From assembly GCA_028702535.1 (NCBI GenBank), contig JAQVOR010000018.1:1-38280 (forward strand): a stretch of DNA of 38,280 nucleotides, in the 5' to 3' direction. The translations under genes and the position numbers were made by a program. Under the pieces are notes generated by a model. It was given only the letters and a program-made list of their open reading frames with translations. It ran no database searches and had not been told where the DNA came from. This DNA comes from Bacteroidales bacterium (GTDB lineage: Bacteria > Bacteroidota > Bacteroidia > Bacteroidales > ML635J-15). Positions 16,617 through 26,251 of the stretch are shown here, piece by piece (the first letter of the stretch is position 1; each line of letters begins with the position of its first letter).

Positions 16617-19427
16617 TTAATGGGCAATAAGCCAATTTATCCCAGCACCACTTTCAATCTCTAAAGGAACGCTTAAAGAAACCACTTTTGTCATTTCTTC
16701 AGTAATAAGTTTTTGAACTTGCTCCAACTCTTCCTTTAAAACATCAAAATTTAATTCGTCATGGACTTGCAAAATCATTTTAGATTTTAAATTTTCTTTT
16801 TTTAATCTATTATAGACATTTACCATCGCCAACTTAATTATATCTGCTGCCGAGCCTTGAATTGGTGCATTTATAGCATTTCGCTCTGCAAATCCTCTTA
16901 CAATTGCATTCCGACTATTAATATCTGGCAAATATCTTCTTCGACCAAAAATTGTCTCAACATATTCTTTTTTTCGTGCCTCTTTAATACTCGCATCCAT
17001 AAAGGTTTTGACACCCGGAAAAGTTTCAAAATAATTGTCAATTAATTCTTTAGCTTCGGTTCGTGAGATATTAAGTCTTTGAGCCAGACCAAAAGCCGAA
17101 ATCCCATAAATTATTCCAAAATTGGCAGTTTTTGCTTTTGCTCGCATTTCTCGTTCAACATCTTTTTCATCAACATTAAATATTTTGGAAGCAGTAGCAG
17201 TATGGATATCAAGACTAAACTTATTAAATGCTTCTAACATATTTTGATCCTGACTTAAATGTGCCATTATTCTGAGCTCAATTTGCGAATAGTCAGCTGA
17301 AAAGAAAATATGATTTTCATCGCTTGCAACAAATGACTCACGAATTTTTCGTCCTCGCTCTTCTCTAATAGGAATATTTTGAAGATTAGGATTATTTGAG
17401 CTTAATCGTCCAGTTGCTGTAACTGTTTGATTATAACTTGTATGCAATTTTTGAGTTTTTTCATTCACAAGGTCTGGCAAAACATCTACATAAGTATTTA
17501 TTAGCTTATTTACAGATCTAAATTCTAATATTTCTTTAATTATAGGATGTTTATCTATTAGTTTTACAAGCTCTTCTTCGCCAGTACTATATTGTTTAGT
17601 TTTAGTTTTTTTAGGTTTTGATGTTACTACCAATTTCTCAAATAAAATAATCCCTAATTGTTTTGGCGATGCAATATTAAACTCCTCGCCAGCGTATTCA
17701 AAAATTTTCTTCTCTATCTGCAAAAGCTCAATTTTTAAAGCCTCTGAATACGCTCGTATTGTTTTAGAATCTATTCGTACTCCAGCTCTTTCCATTGAAT
17801 TTAGTACTGTAACAAGAGGCATTTCGATATTATAAAACAAATCCTCAAAATTGTTTTCTTTAAGAGCGACGACAAAAATATTTTTAAGCCTAAAAGTAAT
17901 ATCAGCATCTTCGCAAGCATAATCGGATACAAGATTTACATCAATATCTCGCATATTTTTTTGATTTTTACCTTTCTGCCCAATAAGAGTTTCAATCGGC
18001 AGCATTTTGTAATTCAGATATTTTTCTGCTAAAAAATTAAGATTGTGTTTTTGCTCAGGCTCAATAAGATAATGGGCTATCATTGTATCAAACATCTTGC
18101 AATTTAGATGTATCCCATAGTTACACAAAACCGAAATATCATATTTTAAATTTTGACCGACAATAAGTTTACCATCATCATTAAAAATCGGGTTGAACAT
18201 CTCAAGGATAGCCTTTGTTTGTTCAAAACCATTGGGCATCATCACATAATAGGCTTCTTTTTCCTTAAAAGAGATTGCAAGACCAATAATTTCGGCATTC
18301 ATAGTATCCAAATCCGTAGTTTCTGTATCAAAACATATTTCTTGTTGCTCTTGTAATGCTTCGATAAGTTTTTCAATCTCAAATACGGTTTCGATAAGCT
18401 TATAATTAACATCCGAGTTTTCTGAATTAAAAGTTTGATGAGTTTCCTCAATCGTTGTATTTTGTGCATCTCCAAAAAGATCGAATTGCAATTGCGATTG
18501 ATTTCCAGACTGCTTTGCAGATTTTGTTGCCGCCTCATTAGTTTCAGTGCCGAGATTATTTCCTATTACTCTAGCTTTTAGTGTATTAAATTCTAACTCG
18601 TCAAAAATTGCGTTAAGTTTATCGTAATCAGGTTGTTCACGCTCAAGATCTTTTAGCTCAATTTCGATTGGTACATTAACATCTATTGTTACCAAATCGC
18701 GCGACAAATACAACTGTTCTTTATTATTTACGATATTTTCTTTTTGCTTACCAACAAGTTTTGTAATGTTTTGATAAATGTTGTCGATACTGTCAAATTT
18801 GGAGATTAATTTAGCCGCTGTTTTTTCTCCAACACCTGGTACACCTGGCACATTATCAGAAGTATCTCCCCAAAGAGCAAGAATATCAATTACTTGTGCT
18901 GGATGATTAATTCCAAATTTATTGTTAACTTCTTCAATTCCAAGAATTTCTGGTCCATTCCCTCCACGTGAGGGTTTGTACATATAAATATTTTCATCAA
19001 CTAATTGAGCATAATCTTTGTCAGGAGTCATCATATAAACTGTTGATTCTGTAGAACCAAAAGTTTTTGCAAGTGTACCGATAACATCATCAGCTTCAAA
19101 ACCCGCCACTTCTATAATAGGGATATTATATGCTTGCAATATTTCTTTAATATATGGTATAGAAAGTTTGATGTCTTCTGGAGTAGCATCTCGATTTGCC
19201 TTATATTCTTTGTACATTTCGTGCCGAAAATTTTTCCCTGCGGGGTCAAATCCAACGCCAATATGACTGGGGTTTTCCTTCTTTAGAATCTCTTCTAAAG
19301 TATTTACAAACCCAAATATTGCAGATGTGTTAAGACCTTTAGAGTTAATACGCGGGTTTTTTATAAAAGCATAATACGAGCGAAAAATAAGTGCATAAGC
19401 ATCAAGAAAGAATATTTTGTTTTTCAT
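16617..19427 (-). CDS. polA: DNA polymerase I
   Basis: The 936-residue product has all three classical activities. The N-terminal 5'-3' exonuclease has TPDKDYAQL and the helix-hairpin-helix GDTSDNVPGVPGVGEKTA. The 3'-5' exonuclease is apparently active: FDTETT at about 365, a NLKYD motif and a YACEDAD motif are present. The polymerase core carries motif A ADYSQIELR (about 711), motif B around KTANFGIIYG (about 762) and motif C QVHDELNF (about 886). It fills gaps during repair and removes RNA primers. Length matches the family, with a low-complexity linker rich in Gln, Ser and Asn near 290-340. The ATG start gives MKNKIFFLDAYALIFRSYYA, the usual N-terminus. It is probably monocistronic. Confidence 0.97.
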   Translation of the reverse strand: MKNKIFFLDAYALIFRSYYAFIKNPRINSKGLNTSAIFGFVNTLEEILKKENPSHIGVGFDPAGKNFRHEMYKEYKANRDATPEDIKLSIPYIKEILQAYNIPIIEVAGFEADDVIGTLAKTFGSTESTVYMMTPDKDYAQLVDENIYMYKPSRGGNGPEILGIEEVNNKFGINHPAQVIDILALWGDTSDNVPGVPGVGEKTAAKLISKFDSIDNIYQNITKLVGKQKENIVNNKEQLYLSRDLVTIDVNVPIEIELKDLEREQPDYDKLNAIFDELEFNTLKARVIGNNLGTETNEAATKSAKQSGNQSQLQFDLFGDAQNTTIEETHQTFNSENSDVNYKLIETVFEIEKLIEALQEQQEICFDTETTDLDTMNAEIIGLAISFKEKEAYYVMMPNGFEQTKAILEMFNPIFNDDGKLIVGQNLKYDISVLCNYGIHLNCKMFDTMIAHYLIEPEQKHNLNFLAEKYLNYKMLPIETLIGQKGKNQKNMRDIDVNLVSDYACEDADITFRLKNIFVVALKENNFEDLFYNIEMPLVTVLNSMERAGVRIDSKTIRAYSEALKIELLQIEKKIFEYAGEEFNIASPKQLGIILFEKLVVTSKPKKTKTKQYSTGEEELVKLIDKHPIIKEILEFRSVNKLINTYVDVLPDLVNEKTQKLHTSYNQTVTATGRLSSNNPNLQNIPIREERGRKIRESFVASDENHIFFSADYSQIELRIMAHLSQDQNMLEAFNKFSLDIHTATASKIFNVDEKDVEREMRAKAKTANFGIIYGISAFGLAQRLNISRTEAKELIDNYFETFPGVKTFMDASIKEARKKEYVETIFGRRRYLPDINSRNAIVRGFAERNAINAPIQGSAADIIKLAMVNVYNRLKKENLKSKMILQVHDELNFDVLKEELEQVQKLITEEMTKVVSLSVPLEIESGAGINWLIAH

Positions 19428-19443
19428 TAAAAAAAGTTTTGCC

Positions 19444-19451
19444 CAAAGTTA
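19444..19451 (-). promoter_or_regulatory. -7 promoter box upstream of polA
   Basis: The minus strand reads TAACTTTG (TAnnTTTG), 16 bases before the polA ATG, giving a short leader. The -33 element is unclear. Confidence 0.45.
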
Positions 19452-19592
19452 AGATTTTTTTTAATAAATGTCTATACTCACACTTAATGGTCTCTGAGTA
19501 ACTCGATGACCAGATTGCGGAGAATGTCATTTTATTAACAAAATTTTAAACATTAATATTTAATATATTAATAGAAACTGCAATAATATTTT

Positions 19593-19600
19593 TACTTTTG
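19593..19600 (+). promoter_or_regulatory. -7 promoter box upstream of the M16 protease gene
   Basis: TACTTTTG (TAnnTTTG) ends 29 bases before the ATG at 19630. It lies in an AT-rich stretch between the divergent polA and protease genes. Confidence 0.45.
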
Positions 19601-19629
19601 CTTATATTTTAATAAAATCTAATACAATT

Positions 19630-22431
19630 ATGAAAAAATTAAGTTTTATACTCCTAGCGTTAATAATCAGTATAGGCAGTATTTTCGCTCAAGGTCTTGA
19701 ACTGACCGACAAATTGCCAAACGATCCCAATGTTATTTTAGGGACTTTGGACAATGGAATGAAGTATTACATAAGAGCCAATGCTACTCCTGCACAGCGT
19801 GCAGAACTTACACTTGTTGTACATGCAGGATCTATTCTTGAAGATGAAGATCAATTAGGACTTGCTCACTTTAACGAGCATATGGCATTTAACGGATCAA
19901 AAAACTTTCCAAAGCATGAGTTAGTCAATTATCTCGAATCTTTAGGTATGAAATTCGGACCAGAAGTTAATGCCTATACTAGTTTTGATGAAACTGTTTA
20001 TGGGATTAAAGTTCCAACCGATAGTGTAGAGTATGTCGATAAAGGATTATTGGTTCTTTACGACTGGGCATCGCAGCTTTCTATGGAAACCGAGGAGATT
20101 GATGCCGAACGTGGTGTTATTCACGAAGAATGGCGTATGGGACAAGGAGCTATGGACAGAATGCAGCGCAAGTTTTTTGGTGTATTATTTCATAATTCGT
20201 TATATGCCGAAAGGTTACCTATCGGGTCAATGGATGTTGTTGATAACTGCGATCCTGATGTACTTAGACGTTTTTACAACGATTGGTATCGTCCCGATTT
20301 AATGGCTGTTGTTGTTGTTGGTGATTTTGATGCAAAAGAAATGGAGCAAAAAGTTATCAATCAATTTTCGCAAATACCTAAGCATAAAAATCCTAGAGAA
20401 AGATTTTTTGCCGATATTCCAGATCATAATGAAACTCTTGTCTGCGTTGCAACTGATCCTGAGTCACCTGTTAGTATGATTGAGATTTTCTATAAACATC
20501 CTTCAAAAGCTACTGAAACAGTTGCTGATTATCGCGAAGATATGATATCTATGTTACTTAGTTCTATGCTTTCTAATAGATTAGCCGAACTTACTCTGCA
20601 AGAAAACCCTCCATTTGCACAAGGATTTGCTGCCTATACAGATTTTATCGGTCCTAAAGCAGTTTTTATAAGTATTGGTATAGTACAAAATAACGATATC
20701 CAAAAAACCCTCGAAGCATTAGTAGAAGAAAATCAACGAATGGATAAGCACGGTTTTACTCAAACAGAATTAGACCGAGAAAAAGCAAATCTACTTAAAA
20801 GCATCGAAAAAATGTATAACGAAAGAGATAAGCAAAAATCTGCAAACTATGTTGAGGAGTATAAAGCTAACTACTTGCCTCCTCACAATGCTTTTCCAGG
20901 CATCGAGTATGAATATCAGTTGTTTAATAAATATATCCCAGAAATTACCCTTGATGAAGTTAATAAATTTGCTTCTGAATTGATTATTGACAAAAATACT
21001 GTTGTTGTTGTTATGGCTCCCGAAAAAGAAGGTGTGATAATTCCTACAGAAGAAGAAGTTTTGCAGATGTACCAAAAAGCGAATAAAAAAGAAGTAGCTG
21101 CATACATAGATAAAGTTTCTGATAAACCTCTTATAAGCAAAATGCCTGCAAAAGGAAAAGTTGCAAAAACAGCAAAAAATAAAGAGCTTGACTATGAAAC
21201 TTGGACACTAAAAAATGGGGTTAAAGTTGTAATCAAAACTACCGATTTCAAAGATGATGAAATACTTTTCGAAGCAAAAAGTAAAGGTGGATATTCCTTA
21301 TATGAAGCTAAAGATGATATTAATGGACAATATGCCGCCAGCATTGCTAATGAAAGCGGACTTGGAGATTTCGATAAAGCTGAATTAACAAAATATATGT
21401 CTGGTAAAAATGCTAATGTTAGATCCTATATTCGCGAAACTACCGAAGGATTGGCTGGAAATAGCTCGGTTAACGATTTTGAAACTTTACTTCAGATGAT
21501 TCACGTGTCATTTGCAAATCCAAAACTTACTCAGACGGCAACTATATCTTTAATAAACAAAGAAAAAGGAATGCTCGAGAACTCTACGCTCGACCCACAA
21601 TCAGCATGGCAAGATACTTTGCGTTGGACTATGAGTGCGTGTCATCCTCGCAGACAACCAGTTACTCCCGAAATGCTTGATGCGGTTGATTACAACCGAG
21701 TTAGATATATTTATAAACAACGCTTTGGAAATCCATCAGACTTTACTTTTTACTTTGTTGGAAATGTCGATAAAAAACAAGCAAAAAAACTTATCGAACA
21801 ATATCTTGGTTCATTGCCAATAGTAAATCGCCCAGAGAATTTTAAAGATATTGGCGCTCGTCCACCAAAAGGAGTTGTCGAAAAAACTGTGTATAGAGGC
21901 AAAGACCCAAAATGTGTTGAAATTATTGCTTTCCACGGAGATATGGACTATACATACACTAATAGGTTGGAACTTGACGCAGTGTGTAAAATATTATCAA
22001 CCAGATTGTTAGAAGAAATTCGGGAGAAAGAAAGTGGAGTTTATTCTATTGGTGCATATCCATCATCAACAAATATACCTTACGAAAATTATAATGTTTC
22101 GATTTTCTTTAGCTGCGACCCAGAGCGTGAACAAGAGCTTGTGGGTAAAACTTTCGATATTATTAACGAAATCAAAGCTGACGGAATTGCCGACAAAGAC
22201 ATCCAAAAAGTTATTGAAAAAGAAAAACGTGAGTTCGAAACTAACGTGAAAGAAAACTCTTATTGGAAAAATCTTTTAATGGAAGTTGAATCTGGAACTA
22301 TGACAGTTGAAGATTATAACACATATCTCGAAAATGTTAATAATATTTCGGTGCAAAGTATGAAAGCAGCTGCAAATAAATACTTTAATATGAACTCTTA
22401 TTTGAGAGTTAAATTATTGCCCGAAAAATAA
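19630..22431 (+). CDS. M16-family zinc metalloprotease (two-domain, PqqL/pitrilysin-like)
   Basis: The 933-residue product has a signal peptide (MKKLSFILLALIISIGSIFAQ), so it acts in the periplasm or beyond. The inverted zinc motif HFNEH is at 80-84, with the expected downstream Glu ligand near 160 (EIDAERGVIHEEW). The first half has the catalytic M16 fold. The second half (about 530-930) is the non-catalytic partner, with an FxFVGN block followed by a Arg/Tyr-containing stretch near REKESGVYS as usual. It probably degrades peptides inside a closed chamber formed by the two halves. A terminator follows at 22451. The regulator gene downstream has its own promoter, so functional linkage is only a guess. 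Confidence 0.93.
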   Translation: MKKLSFILLALIISIGSIFAQGLELTDKLPNDPNVILGTLDNGMKYYIRANATPAQRAELTLVVHAGSILEDEDQLGLAHFNEHMAFNGSKNFPKHELVNYLESLGMKFGPEVNAYTSFDETVYGIKVPTDSVEYVDKGLLVLYDWASQLSMETEEIDAERGVIHEEWRMGQGAMDRMQRKFFGVLFHNSLYAERLPIGSMDVVDNCDPDVLRRFYNDWYRPDLMAVVVVGDFDAKEMEQKVINQFSQIPKHKNPRERFFADIPDHNETLVCVATDPESPVSMIEIFYKHPSKATETVADYREDMISMLLSSMLSNRLAELTLQENPPFAQGFAAYTDFIGPKAVFISIGIVQNNDIQKTLEALVEENQRMDKHGFTQTELDREKANLLKSIEKMYNERDKQKSANYVEEYKANYLPPHNAFPGIEYEYQLFNKYIPEITLDEVNKFASELIIDKNTVVVVMAPEKEGVIIPTEEEVLQMYQKANKKEVAAYIDKVSDKPLISKMPAKGKVAKTAKNKELDYETWTLKNGVKVVIKTTDFKDDEILFEAKSKGGYSLYEAKDDINGQYAASIANESGLGDFDKAELTKYMSGKNANVRSYIRETTEGLAGNSSVNDFETLLQMIHVSFANPKLTQTATISLINKEKGMLENSTLDPQSAWQDTLRWTMSACHPRRQPVTPEMLDAVDYNRVRYIYKQRFGNPSDFTFYFVGNVDKKQAKKLIEQYLGSLPIVNRPENFKDIGARPPKGVVEKTVYRGKDPKCVEIIAFHGDMDYTYTNRLELDAVCKILSTRLLEEIREKESGVYSIGAYPSSTNIPYENYNVSIFFSCDPEREQELVGKTFDIINEIKADGIADKDIQKVIEKEKREFETNVKENSYWKNLLMEVESGTMTVEDYNTYLENVNNISVQSMKAAANKYFNMNSYLRVKLLPEK

Positions 22432-22450
22432 AAATATAATTTGTAAATTG

Positions 22451-22487
22451 AAACGAGTAATTCATACCTGCGTTACTCGTTTTTTTG
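22451..22487 (+). terminator. Terminator after the M16 protease gene
   Basis: A 10-bp stem AAACGAGTAA / TTACTCGTTT with a 12-base loop leads into a T-run, 19 bases after the stop codon. The rest of the gap to 22682 has no gene. It holds a CTCTGTG/CTCTGCG-type word stretch near 22577-22595. Confidence 0.8.
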
Positions 22488-22682
22488 CTTTATGTGTACT
22501 TCGACATTTCGGCAGACCCACTTCAATTAGTCGGAACAGACTACCAAATACGGATTACACCTTATTACCTATTTCCTCTGTGTTTCTCTGCGAAATCAGC
22601 GATCTACTTTTTGTTCTTTTGTGGTCCTTGCATTCTTTTTTTAACATGACAAAAGAATTTAAGTTTTTTACAAAAACTTCAT

Positions 22683-22690
22683 TATATTTG
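22683..22690 (+). promoter_or_regulatory. -7 promoter box TATATTTG upstream of the TPR/HTH regulator
   Basis: A perfect TAnnTTTG match ends 17 bases before the ATG at 22708, giving a leader of roughly 10 bases. It supports the start at 22708 over the internal ATG at 22768. Confidence 0.55.
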
Positions 22691-22707
22691 TCCCTAAGCA
22701 ATTAGTT

Positions 22708-24591
22708 ATGGAATTTATATCTACAATTAATAAAAACACATTAGCAAGACACATAAATCATTTTTTGATGGAAGTCTTAATTTTTACTGTTTTAATATTA
22801 CAATCAATAACATGTTTTTCGCAATTAGACAGCCTTCAAATAGTTGTACAATCTACATTTAACCAAAGAGAGAAAGCTATAATATTCAATAAACTTGCAG
22901 ACAAATACCTTGATAAAGATATTATTACTGCACAAAAATATGCCGATAGTGCGAGAATAATCGGGTATAGTCTTTCCGACCATAATATTATCTCAAACTC
23001 GTACGTAAATTTGGCAAACTCGTACTATTTTCAAGGTGATTTGGACTCGGCTTTGTGTTTTTTTCAGAAATCATATCATAGCATTAGCAAAACCAAAAAC
23101 CAAAATGAGATTGCGGCTGCACTAAACAGGTTAGGCTTAGTTTACGAAGCCAAAAGTGATTATTCTACGGCAGCAAGTTTTTACTATAAAGCATTAAAGA
23201 TTTATGAAGAAATACAAAACTATAAAGGATTAGCTGAGGTTTTGAATAATATAGGTGTTGTAAATGATGCCTTAAATCTAAAAGAGGAAGCTCTCATTAA
23301 TTATAATAAATCACTAACATATTTTGACCTTGCAAAAATTGTTGATGGTAAAGCTAATGTATATAATAACATAGCAACTCATTATGGTGAAAAGGGAAAC
23401 ACAGATACCGCATCATATTATCTTAAAAAAGCCATAAAGATATTTCGAGATTACGACAGAACTTCCGAAGCTGCAACAGCATATCTTAATGCAGCAAGTT
23501 TATACCAAGAAACAGGAAAGGGTTATCTGGCAGAATTATATATCGACTCCGCTTTGATATTTTATAAATATACTAATAATATACACGGTATAGCCAATGT
23601 TTATAGCGAAAAAGCAAATAGATTATCGAATAAGGGAGATTTCAACAATGCCATTAAACTGTTAGAAGAATGCTTAGAATTAAGAAAAAATGTTGGAAAC
23701 CTTAACGCACAAACTCATGCACTATTCCAAATATCGACTGTATATGCCGAAAGTGGAGACTTTAAAAATGCTCTTATATTTTACCAAAAACATATTGCAT
23801 TGCGAGACTCCATTTTAAATGACAACACAAAAACTTTAATATCGGAGTTGAACATAAAGTACGAAACCGAAAAAAAAGACAAAGAAATAACTATTCTTAA
23901 AAAAGAAACCGAAATTAAAAAGACTCATAATTATTTATTGATTTTTATAATGTCAACACTTATAGTATTTGTGGCTTTATTATTCTTTTTTCTTAGGACA
24001 AAAATCAGATTGTTGAGTAGCCAAAAAGACTATTACGAGCAGCTTGAAGAGTTTAATCGGCTTAAACTAGATAAACAAAAAACAGAGCGAAAACTATTAG
24101 AAAAAGAGGTCAAAACTCAACAACAAATTAACGAATTTCAGAAACACAAATTTGAAACTGAGCTTGAGCTTAGCAAACGTGAGTTAGTTACAACTACTAT
24201 GCAAGTGCTAAATAAAAATAAAACCCTAACTGAAATAAAGGAACATCTAAGTAGTTTAATATATAGCGACCCTACCAATAAAAAGACATATAAAGGATTA
24301 TCGAAAATGATTTCTGATAATATAAATTTAGACTCAGATTGGGAACAATTTAAAATGCACTTTGAAAAAGTAAATATAGGTTTTTTCGATAATCTCCAAC
24401 AAGCATATCCAGAGCTTAGTCAAGGCGACCTTAAAGTTTGTGCATATATAAAAATAAAATTAAGTTCAAAAGAAATCGCTCAAATGATGAATATTTCACC
24501 TGCTGGAATAAATAAACGTTTGTACCGCATCCGCAGAAAAATGCAATTAGAACCACATTCAAATATATCGGAAAATTTAAGTAATTATTAA
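22708..24591 (+). CDS. Membrane-spanning TPR sensor with C-terminal LuxR-type HTH
   Basis: The 627-residue product has a hydrophobic signal or anchor (about 21-38, VLIFTVLILQSITCFSQ). About eight tetratricopeptide repeats follow (about 50-395, for example AAALNRLGLVYEAKSDYSTA). A transmembrane helix lies near 410-432 (YLLIFIMSTLIVFVALLFFF), then a charged coiled coil (about 440-495). The C-terminal helix-turn-helix resembles GerE/LuxR: LSQGDLKVCAYIKIKLSSKEIA, then MMNISPAGINKRLYRIRRKM. This predicts a one-component regulator that senses through periplasmic TPRs and binds DNA in the cytosol. An alternative start at 22768 would give a more classic signal peptide. Targets are unknown; the convergent methyltransferase is not obviously related. 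Confidence 0.85.
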   Translation: MEFISTINKNTLARHINHFLMEVLIFTVLILQSITCFSQLDSLQIVVQSTFNQREKAIIFNKLADKYLDKDIITAQKYADSARIIGYSLSDHNIISNSYVNLANSYYFQGDLDSALCFFQKSYHSISKTKNQNEIAAALNRLGLVYEAKSDYSTAASFYYKALKIYEEIQNYKGLAEVLNNIGVVNDALNLKEEALINYNKSLTYFDLAKIVDGKANVYNNIATHYGEKGNTDTASYYLKKAIKIFRDYDRTSEAATAYLNAASLYQETGKGYLAELYIDSALIFYKYTNNIHGIANVYSEKANRLSNKGDFNNAIKLLEECLELRKNVGNLNAQTHALFQISTVYAESGDFKNALIFYQKHIALRDSILNDNTKTLISELNIKYETEKKDKEITILKKETEIKKTHNYLLIFIMSTLIVFVALLFFFLRTKIRLLSSQKDYYEQLEEFNRLKLDKQKTERKLLEKEVKTQQQINEFQKHKFETELELSKRELVTTTMQVLNKNKTLTEIKEHLSSLIYSDPTNKKTYKGLSKMISDNINLDSDWEQFKMHFEKVNIGFFDNLQQAYPELSQGDLKVCAYIKIKLSSKEIAQMMNISPAGINKRLYRIRRKMQLEPHSNISENLSNY

Positions 24592-24639
24592 ACGGTTTTC
24601 AACCCTCAGTTATCCGTCAAGGAACTAGGAACCATCAAA

Positions 24640-25272
24640 TCAAGCCTTTTTAAAAACTACAACTCTGGTGTTGTCAAAATATACAATATCAGATCCAAAT
24701 TTTTGGCTTATATATTCAAAACTATCTAGTGAATAAAAGCAAACATGAGTAGGATCTTTTATATAATACCACTCTAAGAATTTATCGGGATTTACGTTAA
24801 ATTCAGTCATTATAAACAAAAAACCTCCTGATTTAAGATGAGACATAATGGTTTCAAACTCTTTTTTGGGAGAGAAAAAATGTTCAAGGCATTCTGTAGC
24901 AAAGATAAAATCATATTCTCTATTCAAAAGATTGGGATAGAAAAACGGGTCGTAATAATCGCTATTGATATTTTGTAAATTCAAAAGTTTAGATAATACA
25001 GAATCAGGACCACAGCCATAATCAAGTCCATGCATGGTTTCGTTTATAAATGACAAACTTGGGTCTATAATACGATTGAGAAACTCAACATAGCCTTTTG
25101 ATTCGATACTGTTTTGATGAAAGGCATATCTTCTTTTCTCTTCATCTGCATCTAAATATGAATCGGGAGAAAGAAAAACCAATTTGCAAACAGAACAGCT
25201 GAAATAGATTCTTTTATTTAAAGGACTTTCTTCAAAATTTGATGTATGATTATGACATAAAGGACATTGCAT
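24640..25272 (-). CDS. Class I SAM-dependent methyltransferase with N-terminal zinc ribbon
   Basis: The 210-residue product starts with four cysteines in a CPLC...CSVC arrangement (C3, C6, C26, C29), a likely zinc ribbon. A Rossmann-like methyltransferase follows: motif I GLDYGCGPDS (81-90), an acidic strand end, and FIFATECLEHFFSPKKEF with a post-I/motif IV Glu-His pair. The domain then runs to HLKSGGFLFIMTEF. The C-x2-C head plus methyltransferase_11/23-like body is common in proteins that methylate small molecules or sugars, but the substrate cannot be told from sequence. It converges with the TPR/HTH gene, leaving 48 bases between them. Confidence 0.85.
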   Translation of the reverse strand: MQCPLCHNHTSNFEESPLNKRIYFSCSVCKLVFLSPDSYLDADEEKRRYAFHQNSIESKGYVEFLNRIIDPSLSFINETMHGLDYGCGPDSVLSKLLNLQNINSDYYDPFFYPNLLNREYDFIFATECLEHFFSPKKEFETIMSHLKSGGFLFIMTEFNVNPDKFLEWYYIKDPTHVCFYSLDSFEYISQKFGSDIVYFDNTRVVVFKKA

Positions 25273-25286
25273 ATAATGGTTTTTTA

Positions 25287-25294
25287 CAAAAATA
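25287..25294 (-). promoter_or_regulatory. -7 promoter box upstream of the methyltransferase gene
   Basis: The minus strand reads TATTTTTG (TAnnTTTG), 14 bases before the start codon. Leader would be very short. Confidence 0.4.
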
Positions 25295-25334
25295 GAAAAA
25301 AAAAAGTAAACCTCAAATAACCCAACTCCAGTTC

Positions 25335-25491
25335 TCGGTTGCTTCAGGGCAAACGCATACTCTAATATTAATATCTTAGGAAAATTATTCGTATCCCTAA
25401 ATTTTTCGGTTTTTACTAATTTTAATACAAATAGAAAAATATTTATAATATTAGTGCTTAAAAAAGTATGCGTTTGCCCTGTCGGTTTCTT
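25335..25491. mobile_element. MITE-like element: 17-bp terminal inverted repeats, 10-bp flanking direct repeat
   Basis: The terminal inverted repeats are CAGGGCAAACGCATACT at 25345-25361 and its exact complement at 25465-25481, enclosing 103 bases of AT-rich non-coding DNA (137 bp in all). Directly outside are TCGGTTGCTT (25335-25344) and TCGGTTTCTT (25482-25491), identical in 9 of 10 positions, as expected for a target-site duplication. A TAATATTA word lies just inside both ends. There is no transposase inside, so it would need one in trans. It sits between the methyltransferase and comF, 56 bases upstream of the comF start. Confidence 0.65.
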
Positions 25492-25547
25492 AATTAAATT
25501 ATACTTTTATAAAAATATTTTTTACTTTTATATTTTAAAAATTATCT

Positions 25548-26243
25548 GTGCGTAAAATAAGGGAATATATTGAAGATTTTTGGTTTTTAATTTTTCCGTA
25601 CGTTTGTGAGGCGTGTGGTGTGGCCTTAGGAAAAAATGAACCTCCGATTTGTTTTAAATGTTTGTACGATTTGCCACGTACAGATTATTGTGTTAATGAA
25701 GATAATCCAATAACATACCTATTTACTGGTAGGATAAAAATTGAAAAAGCAACTGCCTTGTTTCATTTTTATAAAGGGAGTCGTTTTAGAAAACTTTTAC
25801 ATGCTCTTAAATATAAACACAAACCAGAGATAGGAATACTTTTGGGTAAAGAACTTGGTGCTGCAATGTTGTCTTCGGGTAATTATAATGATGTGGATTA
25901 TGTTATTCCTGTTCCATTGCATCCTAATCGACAAAAACAAAGAGGCTATAACCAAAGCGAAATGATTGGTAAGGGAATTTCAGCAGTTACTGGTATTCCT
26001 ATGCTAACAGATGTTCTTTTGCGAAGTGTCGAAACTGTTACTCAAACAAAAATGACTCGTGAAGAGCGGTGGCAAAATGTTTCAGGAAAGTTTGTTGTAG
26101 AAAATGAAAATAGAATTCAAAATAAACACATACTCCTAGTTGATGATGTTGTAACTACTGGCTCAACTTTGGAAGCTTGTGGGGAAATATTGTTAAATGT
26201 GCAAGAGCTTAAACTAAGTATTGGTGTTTTGGCAGAGGCGTAA
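25548..26243 (+). CDS. comF: ComF-family phosphoribosyltransferase-like protein
   Basis: The 231-residue product has an N-terminal zinc-binding module (C20, C23, C35, C38), the signature FRKLLHALKYKHKPEIG, the VIPVPLHPNRQKQRGYNQSE block, and a C-terminal PRPP-binding loop ILLVDDVVTTGSTLEAC. ComF proteins help single-stranded DNA enter the recombination pathway during natural transformation, and they are widespread in non-competent bacteria too, where their role is unclear. The start is a GTG at 25548, the only start consistent with the family N-terminus. No clear promoter was seen. The MITE-like element lies just upstream and could affect expression. Confidence 0.93.
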   Translation: MRKIREYIEDFWFLIFPYVCEACGVALGKNEPPICFKCLYDLPRTDYCVNEDNPITYLFTGRIKIEKATALFHFYKGSRFRKLLHALKYKHKPEIGILLGKELGAAMLSSGNYNDVDYVIPVPLHPNRQKQRGYNQSEMIGKGISAVTGIPMLTDVLLRSVETVTQTKMTREERWQNVSGKFVVENENRIQNKHILLVDDVVTTGSTLEACGEILLNVQELKLSIGVLAEA

Positions 26244-26251
26244 GTTTGGAG

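Noticed and set aside
22448-22705. 85-codon open frame covering most of the gap after the M16 protease gene
   Set aside because: It begins at a TTG overlapping the terminator hairpin, runs across the next gene's promoter, and its product has no domain-like composition.
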